64,000 bases of DNA from assembly GCF_025742995.1 (NCBI RefSeq), contig NZ_JAOVQM010000001.1, forward strand, positions 397,963-461,962, in the 5' to 3' direction. The notes under the pieces are model-generated. The model was not told the DNA's origin, did not search any database, and saw only the letters and a list, made by a program, of their open reading frames with translations. How positions within the stretch are numbered: position 1 is the stretch's first letter; every line of letters begins with the position of its first letter. A program made the translations under genes and the position numbers. The DNA is from Paracholeplasma manati. GTDB lineage: Bacteria; Bacillota_I; Bacilli_A; Acholeplasmatales; UBA5453. Positions 1 through 7,257 of the stretch are shown here, one piece after another.

Positions 1-390
1 CTTTGGGAGTTTATCCATTTGGGTTTCTAAGTGGAGTAAGGTTAAATACCCTCTCGCAATCTTTTCCGCCTCCTCGGGTGATTTACCTCTGGTTTTTTCG
101 AGAATCAACGTGATGTTTCTTTTCAGTGTTAAATGTGGGAATAGGTTGTGGTTTTGAAAGACAAATCCCACATGTCGTTTATAGTCTTCACTATCGACAG
201 ATAAATCGTCAATACGGATTCGACCTGTGGTGGGCTTTTCCAAACCAGACATCAGTCGTATGAGGGTAGATTTTCCTGAACCAGATACCCCGATGATGGC
301 GACTGAATGGTACCCATCGAGTTGAAAATCGATGTCATGTAAGATATCGATATCATACGCATGGGTGATGTGTTCGAGTGCTATTTTCAT
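1..390 (-). CDS. Amino-acid ABC transporter ATP-binding protein (partial)
   Basis: This is the ATPase subunit of a polar amino-acid importer, cut by the left edge of the window. About the first 130 residues are present. Walker A (GVSGSGKST, residues 34-42) and a Q-loop (VFQNHNLFPH, Gln near residue 79) are clear, while the signature motif and Walker B lie outside. Its ATG overlaps the permease stop codon by four bases (ATGA), so the two are translationally coupled. It is the third gene of a binding protein-permease-ATPase operon read leftwards. The HisP/GlnQ/ArtP type is inferred from the neighbours, and the substrate cannot be told. Confidence 0.9.
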   Translation of the reverse strand, partial: MKIALEHITHAYDIDILHDIDFQLDGYHSVAIIGVSGSGKSTLIRLMSGLEKPTTGRIRIDDLSVDSEDYKRHVGFVFQNHNLFPHLTLKRNITLILEKTRGKSPEEAEKIARGYLTLLHLETQMDKLPK

Positions 391-1124
391 AGTGTGAACC
401 GCCTTTCCACATATTTGGTCAACTGTGATAGCGGGATGGTTAATAATAGGTACAACCCCCACATCAACAAATACCCCTCTACGAACGCGAACGTTCGAGA
501 TTGAGCCACATTAATGACATAATAAAGCTCTGCGAAGCTGAGTAAGTTGAGCAGTGCGCTCCCTTTGATGATCATCGAGAAGTTGTTCATCAATGTCGGC
601 ATTAATAGTCTAGTCACTTGTGGGATGATGATATAACGATACCGTTGATAGGGTGTGAATAAAAATAGATCCATCGCTAAAAATTGTTCTTTCGATATGG
701 ATGCGAAAGCGGACTTATAGACATTCTTCATGTAGGGTGACATGTATACCACCAACGCGATGATCCCAAACAAATCTCTTCGATAAGAGTTGAATGCTGG
801 ACCAATTAAGAACGCCATAATGATGATCAATACCAATAAAGGTGTTCCATAGATGATTTCAGTGAATACATCCACCAAAGCATTGAAATACTTAATCTTA
901 GACACCTGTAAGATGTACAAAACAAACCCTAAAATCATTGAACCAATCAAGGCGATGATCGATACCCAGATGGTATTGAATATCCCTTCAATAATCAAAG
1001 ATCGATAAGGCACAAACGCGTCAAAAGCAAACTGACTGGTTTGACGGAATATAACAAATAAGACAAAGGCGAGAATGGTTAAGATGGCGAATCCATAAGC
1101 AATGAAGGATTTAAACTTATTCAT
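387..1124 (-). CDS. Amino-acid ABC transporter permease
   Basis: Membrane subunit of the same importer, about 245 residues, with an N-terminal hydrophobic helix and four to five further membrane segments, in the HisM/GlnP size range. A loop resembling the EAA loop (EQFLAMDLFLFTPYQRYRYIIIPQ) contacts the ATPase in this family; here it has degenerate Ala/Gly positions. I chose the ATG at 1124, which overlaps the end of the binding-protein gene by eight bases. A TTG five codons upstream is the alternative. Function is assigned from family resemblance plus position between a binding protein and an ATPase. Confidence 0.88.
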   Translation of the reverse strand: MNKFKSFIAYGFAILTILAFVLFVIFRQTSQFAFDAFVPYRSLIIEGIFNTIWVSIIALIGSMILGFVLYILQVSKIKYFNALVDVFTEIIYGTPLLVLIIIMAFLIGPAFNSYRRDLFGIIALVVYMSPYMKNVYKSAFASISKEQFLAMDLFLFTPYQRYRYIIIPQVTRLLMPTLMNNFSMIIKGSALLNLLSFAELYYVINVAQSRTFAFVEGYLLMWGLYLLLTIPLSQLTKYVERRFTL

Positions 1125-1929
1125 TGATGTAGAATTCAAGGCCGTAACGTCCTAGCTTTTCTAACAATATTGCATCCCATTTTTCGCTCAATATCGCATA
1201 TAAACCACCTTCATCATTGAAGGTTTCGATGAAACGGTTCGCATCTGCTAACAATTCAGTATTACCTTTTTTAACGGCCATACCAATCGGTGAGGATACA
1301 AATGCATCCCAAACGACTATGGTGGTCGATTGGTTGGCTTTATAACCATCCAAGACAGGGTTCGCACTCATCAATAAGATGTCAGCAGTGCCTTGTGCAA
1401 CTGACGCAACAGCAGTACTCAAATCGGTGGCTTCAATGACGTCTTTACCATAAGAAGCAGGGATGGTCGCGGATACTTGAGAAGCAATACCAATGTATTT
1501 CGCCCCTGTAACTGCAAGCAATTGTTCCACGGTGGAATCTTCCGTTAAACCATTGGTGGTTGCGAAAGATTTATTCAATAGAGATATGATTTTAAAGTAG
1601 AAGTAAGGGTTCGTGAAATCGACCGATTGTTTACGTTCTTCAGTGATGCTCATCGAAGCGATGATGATGTCGATATCACCCGCATTAAGTGCAGGGATTA
1701 AAGAAGCGAAGTTGGTGTTGACGATTTCAACGTCACGACCAATGAAATCACCAAATGCTTTCGCAACATCGACGCTGATCCCCTCAGGGTCATTCATTGT
1801 TGTTACAGTTTCAAAGGGTGGATATCTTAAGTCCATGCCGACGCGTAGTGGTCGATCGGATGATAAACCGCAGGCACTCAAAATAAATAATGAAGTTAAT
1901 AAAAATACGAACAAGCTCAATTTTTTCAT
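1117..1929 (-). CDS. Amino-acid ABC transporter substrate-binding lipoprotein
   Basis: Extracellular binding protein of the importer, 270 residues. It starts with a lipoprotein signal peptide whose lipobox is LSAC (Cys about residue 20), so it is anchored in the membrane, as expected for a cell without periplasm. The mature part matches the SBP_bac_3 family: RVGMDLRYPPFE at the start, then DIIIASMSITEERKQSVDFT, the usual ligand-loop region. A GAGAGGAC ribosome site precedes the ATG. It opens the operon and is divergent from the ADP-ribosylglycohydrolase-like gene. Ligand specificity (basic or polar amino acid) cannot be read from the sequence. Confidence 0.92.
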   Translation of the reverse strand: MKKLSLFVFLLTSLFILSACGLSSDRPLRVGMDLRYPPFETVTTMNDPEGISVDVAKAFGDFIGRDVEIVNTNFASLIPALNAGDIDIIIASMSITEERKQSVDFTNPYFYFKIISLLNKSFATTNGLTEDSTVEQLLAVTGAKYIGIASQVSATIPASYGKDVIEATDLSTAVASVAQGTADILLMSANPVLDGYKANQSTTIVVWDAFVSSPIGMAVKKGNTELLADANRFIETFNDEGGLYAILSEKWDAILLEKLGRYGLEFYINE

Positions 1930-2013
1930 GTGAATATAGTCCTCTCTTGTTTTTACTCATTTTATCACACATTGTTTATAATCCTAATTATAATGCACAT
2001 AAGCGCATTCGTT

Positions 2014-2040
2014 TTTACAATTGATTTTCAATGGTATACT
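2014..2040 (+). promoter_or_regulatory. Predicted promoter
   Basis: TTTACA, a 15-base spacer and TATACT with a TG one base upstream (extended -10). It lies 25 bases before the ATG at 2065, whose ribosome site is AAGGAG at 2050-2055. Confidence 0.55.
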
Positions 2041-2064
2041 TTAGATACAAAGGAGTTGTTGTCT

Positions 2065-2931
2065 ATGAAAAAGTACATTCAACCAGCACTCGCCGCTAAC
2101 GCTGCGACCTTAGGTGTGCACTGGATTTATGACCATCAGTGGTTAAAAGAACAAGCCAAAACCCAATCTTTATTATTTAAAGTACAATCCAAATCCGATT
2201 ACGAACAAGCAAACCCATCCTATTTTGCCTACCCTAATAGTCATTTAGGTGATGTTACCGTTCAAGGTGAAATGATTTTATGGTTATATCAAGCCATGAA
2301 ACAAAACCCATCATTTACGGTGAATGATTATAGTCAATTGGTTTTTAATCACTTTAAACCAGGTGGCGACTATCGTGGCTATGTGGAATCCTATGCGAAA
2401 AAACACGTGGTTTCGATGTTATCGAAAGAACTTAACTTGACAGTACAACCCTACTCACTCAATGATGATCATTTGGTTGGTTTTGTACCTTATATCGTTT
2501 GTAAAGAACTGGGATTATCCAATGAAAAGGCGTTTGAACTGACGCAGCTTTATTCAAATGACCGTGCTTACTATGATTTCTTTAAACTCTTTGACCACAT
2601 ACTAGATAACCGTCATTTAGGGCTAAAACAAGCCGTAGAATCATCGCTAACATTGTCACCTGCTTTGTATCAAGAAGCCTTAGAACAAGCCTTCTTGATG
2701 ACGGATACGGAACGTTTTATTGAAACCTATGCAGGTAGAGCTTGTGCCATCCGAATGAGTATTCCAGTAGTCATTCATTTGTTGTCTCACTATGAAAACT
2801 TCGATGAGGCCATTCAAGCCAACATATCAATTGGTGGTGCCATCGCAGACCGTGCGATGTTATTGGGGATGATTTATCACCAAGTTGAACCACTCAAAGC
2901 CATTTATTTGGACAAAGTACCCGTTAAATAG
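2065..2931 (+). CDS. ADP-ribosylglycohydrolase family protein (J1-crystallin-like)
   Basis: A 288-residue soluble all-helical protein resembling PF03747, especially the branch related to J1 crystallin: GVHWIYD near the N-terminus, then an NPSYFAYPNSHLGDV segment. The metal-binding DDT motif of active ADP-ribosylglycohydrolases is not obvious. The matching place reads GDVTVQGEM, and the C-terminal GDTD-type motif reads GGAIADRAM. It may therefore be a non-canonical or inactive member (inference). The start at 2065 follows a strong AAGGAG site; in-frame codons upstream overlap the promoter. It stands alone, divergent from the amino-acid importer. Confidence 0.7.
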   Translation: MKKYIQPALAANAATLGVHWIYDHQWLKEQAKTQSLLFKVQSKSDYEQANPSYFAYPNSHLGDVTVQGEMILWLYQAMKQNPSFTVNDYSQLVFNHFKPGGDYRGYVESYAKKHVVSMLSKELNLTVQPYSLNDDHLVGFVPYIVCKELGLSNEKAFELTQLYSNDRAYYDFFKLFDHILDNRHLGLKQAVESSLTLSPALYQEALEQAFLMTDTERFIETYAGRACAIRMSIPVVIHLLSHYENFDEAIQANISIGGAIADRAMLLGMIYHQVEPLKAIYLDKVPVK

Positions 2932-2994
2932 CTTAAGCTAACTTAGAATTGTGATTTTTTTCTTATAATGGAAAAAAGTCACCAATTTGACTGC

Positions 2995-3022
2995 TTGAAC
3001 TCGCTTCAAAGTGTAGTATAAT
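2995..3022 (+). promoter_or_regulatory. Predicted promoter of a short structured transcript
   Basis: TTGAAC, 16-base spacer, TATAAT. The predicted start near 3029 begins a 70-nt segment that ends at the strong terminator at 3066-3100, before any coding sequence. Confidence 0.6.
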
Positions 3023-3028
3023 GTAAAA

Positions 3029-3100
3029 GGTTGAGCAGTATCGGGGAAACTGCTTACTCACTGTTAAGGGGTTATGCGAAAGCGTAACCCCTTATGTTTT
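3029..3100 (+). ncRNA. Predicted small RNA or terminated leader
   Basis: A near-consensus promoter and a strong terminator enclose about 70 nt without an ORF. The 5' half can form GCAGT/ACTGC within GAGCAGT...ACTGCTTACTC around an ATCGGGGAA loop. The 3' half is a 12-bp stem (AAGGGGTTATGC / GCGTAACCCCTT, GAAA loop) ending in ATGTTTT. I do not recognise a riboswitch or RNA family. It could be a free sRNA or an attenuated leader of the DUF2130 gene at 3178, which also has its own TATAAT at 3138-3143. Confidence 0.5.
3066..3100 (+). terminator. Intrinsic terminator
   Basis: 12-bp stem with one G-U pair, GAAA tetraloop and a short T-run (TTATGTTTT). Confidence 0.75.
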
Positions 3101-3177
3101 ATACATAACTAGATGAGATGATGACGTAAAAATGGTGTATAATAAAGTTAGTATAAATATTAAGGGAGGTCTATCTT

Positions 3178-4464
3178 ATGAATCAAATCAAATGCCCACA
3201 CTGTGGTCAAGAATTCACACTCAACGATGAAGGTTACTTAAACATCATCAATCAAGTGAAAACTCAAGAATTCAACCAAGAAATCCATCAACGTTTGGAA
3301 CAACTCAAGATTCAAAATCAAAAGGATATTGAGATTGAGAAAACCAGAGTCGAGTCGAGTTTCTTACAAAAACTCTCCCAAAAGGAACAAGAACTTCAGT
3401 CACTTAAAGATAAAATCAACAACAGTGAACAAGCGAAATCCTTGGCTGTTCTAAGTGCGGAAGGCAAACTAAAAGAACAACTCAAACAACAAGAACTCAT
3501 CATCCAACAACTCAAATCCAACATCGATTCCGCATTAAAAGATAAACAACTCGAAACCCAAGCAGCGTTATCTAAGAAGGAACAACAACTTCAAGAACTC
3601 ACCGCTCGCATTGAATTAGAAAAGAAACAAGCAGAACTCGAAAAATCATCGATCAAACAACGCTACGATGAACAACTCAAACAAAAAGACGAAGCGATTG
3701 CTTATTATAAAGACCTTAAAACCAAATTATCGACCAAAATGGTTGGTGAAACCCTAGAACAACACTGTGAATATGAGTTCAACAACCTTCGTGCACTCGC
3801 TTTCCCAAGAGCGAGCTTTGGTAAAGACAACGACGCACAAAGCGGATCTAAAGGGGATTATATCTTTAGAGAAGTCGATGAAAATGGCGTTGAAATATTG
3901 TCCATCATGTTTGAAATGAAAAACGAACAAGATGAAACCGCGACTAAAAAGAAAAATGAACACTTCTTAAAAGAATTAGACAAAGACAGAAATGAGAAGA
4001 AGTGTGAATACGCCATCCTCGTCTCGTTATTAGAAAGTGACAATGAACTTTATAATAACGGTATCGTTGACGTCTCACACATCTATCCGAAGATGTATGT
4101 CATTAGACCACAATTCTTTATCCCAATGATTACCCTATTAAGAAATGCGTCACTAAACGCCCTTAAGTTCAAACAAGAAGCCGCTTTGATGCGTAGACAG
4201 AATATTGATATCACCACATTCGAAGACGATTTAAACGCCTTTAAACAAGCCTTCTCTAAGAACTATGAACTCGCAAGCCGTAAGTTTGGAGACGCCATTG
4301 ATGAGATTGATAAAACCATCAAATCACTTCAAAAAACTAAAGAATATCTATTATCTAGTGAAAATAACTTGAGACTTGCGAATGACAAAGCGGATAGTTT
4401 AACAGTGAAAAAACTCACCAAGAACAACTTTACGATGAAGAAAAAATTTGAAGAATTAGAATAG
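3178..4464 (+). CDS. DUF2130 domain-containing coiled-coil protein
   Basis: A 428-residue cytosolic protein in three parts. First is an N-terminal CPHCG motif resembling half a zinc ribbon. Next is a long Gln/Glu/Lys-rich coiled coil (residues about 30-185). Last is a C-terminal DUF2130 region from about residue 187 ([11 protein letters not shown], then [11 protein letters not shown]). An FEMKNE segment after the GDY block has the spacing of a PD-(D/E)xK nuclease core, which would suggest a nuclease-like fold, but that is inference. The ribosome site is AGGGAGG. It appears monocistronic, between terminators. The family has no settled function that I know of. Confidence 0.8.
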   Translation: MNQIKCPHCGQEFTLNDEGYLNIINQVKTQEFNQEIHQRLEQLKIQNQKDIEIEKTRVESSFLQKLSQKEQELQSLKDKINNSEQAKSLAVLSAEGKLKEQLKQQELIIQQLKSNIDSALKDKQLETQAALSKKEQQLQELTARIELEKKQAELEKSSIKQRYDEQLKQKDEAIAYYKDLKTKLSTKMVGETLEQHCEYEFNNLRALAFPRASFGKDNDAQSGSKGDYIFREVDENGVEILSIMFEMKNEQDETATKKKNEHFLKELDKDRNEKKCEYAILVSLLESDNELYNNGIVDVSHIYPKMYVIRPQFFIPMITLLRNASLNALKFKQEAALMRRQNIDITTFEDDLNAFKQAFSKNYELASRKFGDAIDEIDKTIKSLQKTKEYLLSSENNLRLANDKADSLTVKKLTKNNFTMKKKFEELE

Positions 4465-4475
4465 TTTTTAACCTC

Positions 4476-4506
4476 AACCACCTACAAAATATAGGTGGTT
4501 TTTTCT
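4476..4506 (+). terminator. Intrinsic terminator
   Basis: AACCACCTA / TAGGTGGTT stem followed by a T-run, 11 bases after the DUF2130 stop. Confidence 0.85.
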
Positions 4507-4510
4507 AGAT

Positions 4511-4549
4511 GTTGAAATTAGAGTACGATTCAGCAGTTCTAATTTCAAC
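4511..4549. repeat. Perfect 12-bp inverted repeat
   Basis: GTTGAAATTAGA and its exact complement TCTAATTTCAAC are separated by 15 bases, just after the terminator of the DUF2130 gene. No T-run follows on either side, so it is not an ordinary terminator. Confidence 0.7.
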
Positions 4550-4587
4550 AAGTACTGATTTTTTGAAATAAGAACCCCTTTATGTAC

Positions 4588-4613
4588 AAAAAAAGACTTC
4601 CGCAGAAGTCTTT
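4588..4613 (-). terminator. Intrinsic terminator of the regulator gene
   Basis: Read on the minus strand: AAAGACTTC / GAAGTCTTT stem with a 4-base loop and a run of seven Ts. It lies just beyond the stop of the regulator gene. Confidence 0.85.
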
Positions 4614-4619
4614 ATAGAT

Positions 4620-5534
4620 TTAATATTTCTTTAACTTATTGGCTAATAAGGTTTCAAAATCAAATCTAAAATCTTTTTTAATTAAAGCATTAAAACGGTC
4701 ATAAGAGCCATTTTCAATTTTGACTTTGGTCGCGTGATATAGCTTTTCAATATATTGGTGTGCTTCCTCTGTTTTACCAAGATTTCGGTGCGCTAGACTT
4801 AAGAAGTAGTAGGTTAAGTCCAAATTGAAGTAAGATTCATTGAAGTCACAGGCTTTTAATACTTCATTACAAAGTTCAATCACCTTGACATCATCCTTAT
4901 TCATCCCATACATTTTCGCAACCCCTAAGCTGACACTGTTCATTTGAAAGAAGTCTTTACTGATGAAGGTATAAGCACCCGTTTTGATGATTTGATATAA
5001 CTTATCCATGATCGGGAATCGTTCCTCATTAGGGATGAAGTTTAACAATAAGGATAAACCGACCAATTCAACCCCATTCATCACATCGTGTTTTAAGATA
5101 TCTGGGTAGTGAATGAGCTCTGCACAAACTTTGGCCAAATGCGCATTGGGATATTTCTTTAAGTAATAATCCAGTTGTAGTATGTTTAATTTGAAATAGA
5201 TTTCGTTATTTTGATCGATCATGACTTCTTTACTCAAGTCTCGCATCAAGGTTTCTGCTTGATCAAAGTCTCTCGCAATGATTGCGTTACTGAATACATC
5301 CAAACGGTTCGCTTGATCGATTCTTTTATGTTCGAGTTCATAAACCATATAAAGTGGTTCAACACTGACACGGTCACACAGTTCAACAAACATCTTAAAT
5401 GGCATCTCTGAGGTGCCATACAAATATCTTTTATATTGACGCAAAGAAACAACCCCATCGATGAAGTTTAACATCGAGAGGTTTTTTTTCGCTCTAAAGT
5501 CGTCGAGTAAAACGCACATTTCTCTTGAAATCAT
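4620..5534 (-). CDS. HTH/TPR regulator resembling the RRNPP peptide-receptor family
   Basis: A 304-residue protein. Residues about 8-62 look like an XRE-type HTH: LLDDFRAKKNLS, then SLRQYKRYLYGTSEMPFKMFVELCDRV. The remaining 230 residues are helical repeats of TPR character, for example a pair ending LAHRNLGKTEEAHQYIEKLY. Length and architecture match Rgg/PlcR-type receptors that bind short secreted peptides. I chose the ATG at 5534 because GGAGGTG stands just upstream; in-frame codons further upstream run through the palindromic operator region. A gene for a 48-residue secreted peptide starts 86 bp away in the opposite direction, as in several rgg/shp pairs. No database comparison was made. 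Confidence 0.72.
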   Translation of the reverse strand: MISREMCVLLDDFRAKKNLSMLNFIDGVVSLRQYKRYLYGTSEMPFKMFVELCDRVSVEPLYMVYELEHKRIDQANRLDVFSNAIIARDFDQAETLMRDLSKEVMIDQNNEIYFKLNILQLDYYLKKYPNAHLAKVCAELIHYPDILKHDVMNGVELVGLSLLLNFIPNEERFPIMDKLYQIIKTGAYTFISKDFFQMNSVSLGVAKMYGMNKDDVKVIELCNEVLKACDFNESYFNLDLTYYFLSLAHRNLGKTEEAHQYIEKLYHATKVKIENGSYDRFNALIKKDFRFDFETLLANKLKKY

Positions 5535-5555
5535 GGGTAACACCTCCGAAAGTGT

Positions 5556-5625
5556 CACATGTGCACTCACGCACCCCCTGAGGTAAACGATATGATTCAC
5601 GTGTCGAGGGAGAAAGACACGTGAA
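5556..5625. promoter_or_regulatory. Palindromic operator array between regulator and peptide genes
   Basis: The 86-bp divergent gap holds CACATGTG (5556-5563) and two CACGTG cores (5598-5603 and 5618-5623). Their centres are 41 and 20 bp apart, near whole helical turns. The two CACGTG cores form a perfect 10-bp inverted repeat, TTCACGTGTC (5596-5605) and GACACGTGAA (5616-5625). The second arm covers the GTG start codon of the peptide gene, and the 10-base spacer holds its ribosome site. It could be a DNA operator, an RNA hairpin hiding the start, or both. Confidence 0.55.
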
Positions 5626-5767
5626 AAAGAAAATTATAGCCATGTTATTACTAGGGTTTGTGTTGGTTGGCTCATTGACAGCTTGGTTGAATAAACCAGT
5701 CAATGCAGATCATCCTATCGTATTAGAATACGAAGAACCAGACCCAGGTAAAAAAATCGGCGGATAA
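5621..5767 (+). CDS. Small secreted peptide precursor (candidate signalling peptide)
   Basis: A 48-residue ORF starting at GTG with GAGGGAG eight bases upstream. It has a clear Sec signal: KKK, then a hydrophobic core (IIAMLLLGFVLVGSLTAWL), then a likely cleavage after VNA. This leaves a mature 19-residue acidic peptide, DHPIVLEYEEPDPGKKIGG. Size and layout match Phr, PapR, AimP or SHP precursors that work with RRNPP receptors, and it lies divergently beside such a receptor candidate. It is followed after 19 bases by another small gene, probably in the same transcript. A plain small exported protein is the alternative. Confidence 0.65.
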   Translation: MKKKIIAMLLLGFVLVGSLTAWLNKPVNADHPIVLEYEEPDPGKKIGG

Positions 5768-5786
5768 GTTTTATTTCGAGGATGGA

Positions 5787-6086
5787 GTGAATTTATTTAT
5801 GGATTGGACGAAATATCAAATCGAATTGACTGGCATGACCAAAACAGTCGAAAATATCACCAAGGACCCCTATATTATAGGATACATGGAAATCCTAAAA
5901 AATTCAATCCAAGAGCACGAAGTGAATCTTGTAAACCGTACTTCTAAGAAGATGGTTGATTGGTATCAAAACCACCTAAATGACATATTAAGTGATCAAT
6001 TTGTTTATGACAAAGATAATCATAGAAAAACCTTCGCGCTATTACTAGAACTCTTTACTGAGTCTGAAAAATACGCAGCGAACTAA
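5787..6086 (+). CDS. Small hydrophilic protein of unknown function
   Basis: A 99-residue protein (95 if translation starts at the ATG at 5799 instead of GTG 5787; GAGGATGGAG at 5779-5788 could serve either). It is soluble, charged and probably helical, with no membrane segment and no cysteines. I recognise no family. It follows the candidate signalling peptide by 19 bases with no terminator between, and a strong terminator follows it. It is therefore most likely the second gene of the peptide operon and could be its first output or a local regulator (inference). Confidence 0.65.
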   Translation: MNLFMDWTKYQIELTGMTKTVENITKDPYIIGYMEILKNSIQEHEVNLVNRTSKKMVDWYQNHLNDILSDQFVYDKDNHRKTFALLLELFTESEKYAAN

Positions 6087-6096
6087 TCCCCGTAAG

Positions 6097-6116
6097 TAAG
6101 GCCTCCCACGGCCTTA
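6097..6116 (+). terminator. Hairpin after the peptide operon
   Basis: TAAGGCC / GGCCTTA, 7-bp stem with a 6-base loop, without a good T-run. It precedes the stronger terminator at 6123. Confidence 0.45.
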
Positions 6117-6122
6117 TGAACT

Positions 6123-6158
6123 ATCCCCACACCTCCCCACGTGTGGGGATTTTGTTTA
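6123..6158 (+). terminator. Strong intrinsic terminator
   Basis: ATCCCCACAC / GTGTGGGGAT, 10-bp stem, 8-base loop, then TTTTGTTT. Confidence 0.9.
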
Positions 6159-6236
6159 AATTTATAGTGTATTATAATTTTTTTCATGGTAATATTATAA
6201 TAGTGAAACTCATAATGAAATATAAGGAGATTATTT

Positions 6237-6665
6237 ATGTCAAGAGAATCTAAGATTTTTTCAGTTAATCGAAAAAGTGAAGTACCGAAGAGAGTCAAAG
6301 AGTACGAAGCGTTTGGATGGGAACTACTATCAATTAATAACTTAGATGTTTCCATGTCAAGAGAAACTCAAAACAAAGTGTATCATCAATTAGTGAAGTT
6401 TGAGTTCGAATATGAAACTTTGCGTGAAGAACAAGAAAACTTGTATTGTCCAAAGCCACCGTTCGCATTTAGTTTTATATTATTTTTGTTGTTAGCAGTA
6501 TTATTTGTTATACCAGGTATTTTGTATTTAATATTATTCGTATTTTTTAGGGTTTCATACAAAAACGAGTATGAAGAATATGAAAAAAAATATAATTTGT
6601 TGGATGAAAAAATTAGAAGAGTATGCGATGATTCTCGAACAGTATTCTTCTCTAGAAATGAGTAG
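6237..6665 (+). CDS. Small membrane protein, unknown family
   Basis: 142 residues with AAGGAG before the ATG. The first 80 residues are soluble (MSRESKIFSVNRKSEVPKRV). They are followed by one long or two close membrane segments (FAFSFILFLLLAVLFVIPGILYLILFVFF, about residues 83-111) and a charged tail (KNEYEEYEKKYNLLDEKIRR). I recognise no family. Its last codons and stop are the start of a 46-bp unit that is duplicated directly behind the gene. Confidence 0.7.
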   Translation: MSRESKIFSVNRKSEVPKRVKEYEAFGWELLSINNLDVSMSRETQNKVYHQLVKFEFEYETLREEQENLYCPKPPFAFSFILFLLLAVLFVIPGILYLILFVFFRVSYKNEYEEYEKKYNLLDEKIRRVCDDSRTVFFSRNE

Positions 6666-6738
6666 TCTCATTTAAAATATAAAGTACAATAACTTCTCTA
6701 GAAATGAGTAGTCTCATTTAAAATATAAAGTACAATAA
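6647..6738. repeat. Perfect tandem duplication of a 46-bp unit
   Basis: Bases 6647-6692 are repeated exactly at 6693-6738. The unit begins in the last codons of the upstream gene, includes its TAG, and ends in AAAGTACAATAA. The second copy ends six bases before the next ATG (6745). Identity of the copies points to a recent event. Confidence 0.95.
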
Positions 6739-6744
6739 TTATAT

Positions 6745-7209
6745 ATGGATAGGAATAGTTTACAAATAAAAACACTCATTTTAAAAATAACAACTGTTCT
6801 AGGACTCATGCCCGCAATGCTAGGTGCGTTTTATGTCTTTCCGATTTGGATCGGCGATGCCTTACTTGAAATAGGCTATAAGCAATTTTATTTGTTATGG
6901 GTATTCATCAGCATGTACATCATGGTCATTCCTTATGTCTATAGCTTATATCTTACCTTTAGATTATTGATTCAAATAGAACAAAAAGAGTACTATACCA
7001 CTAAAAGTCAACGTTACTTGTCTCAAATAGGCTATTCAGGTTACACGATTGGCGCGGTTCTATTTTTTGATTTACCGTTTGTTTATGATTTCGCAGACGA
7101 AATGGATGCGCCAGGGATTATCTTGGTATTTGGATTCTTAATGATACTTGCTTTCGCTATCGGAACTTTCTCCATGGTCTTAAAGGAACTGAACGAACAA
7201 CAATCATAG
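6745..7209 (+). CDS. DUF2975-like four-helix membrane protein
   Basis: 154 residues with four predicted membrane helices. The pattern after helix 2 (LLIQIEQKEYYTTKSQRYLSQIGY) and in the last helix (DAPGIILVFGFLMILAFAIG) fits DUF2975 proteins, which in Firmicutes usually sit beside a small HTH regulator. None is seen here, and the usual charged C-terminus is short. There is no clear ribosome site before the ATG. TACAAT at 6731-6736, inside the duplicated unit, would place the transcript start almost on the ATG, so leaderless translation is possible (inference). Confidence 0.6.
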   Translation: MDRNSLQIKTLILKITTVLGLMPAMLGAFYVFPIWIGDALLEIGYKQFYLLWVFISMYIMVIPYVYSLYLTFRLLIQIEQKEYYTTKSQRYLSQIGYSGYTIGAVLFFDLPFVYDFADEMDAPGIILVFGFLMILAFAIGTFSMVLKELNEQQS

Positions 7210-7232
7210 GGTGACTTTTAGTCATCCTTTTT
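7208..7232 (+). terminator. Intrinsic terminator
   Basis: AGGGTGACT / AGTCATCCT, 9-bp stem with a TTT loop and a T-run. It overlaps the stop of the preceding gene. Confidence 0.8.
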
Positions 7233-7257
7233 GTATAATGAAGGGGAGGTAATGACG

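Noticed and set aside
1613..1933. Open frames opposite or inside real genes (e.g. 1613-1933, 12167-12361, 17083-17757, 33828-34193, 42991-43398)
   Set aside because: They overlap well-recognised genes, have no plausible ribosome sites and give compositionally odd proteins.
5596..5625. CACGTG sites resembling the core of parS
   Set aside because: ParB sites read TGTTNCACGTGAAACA. These sites match only the CACGTGAA core and are arranged as an inverted repeat between two other genes. CACGTG also occurs several times by chance (for example near 6138, 20370 and 41805). No good parS was seen in the window.
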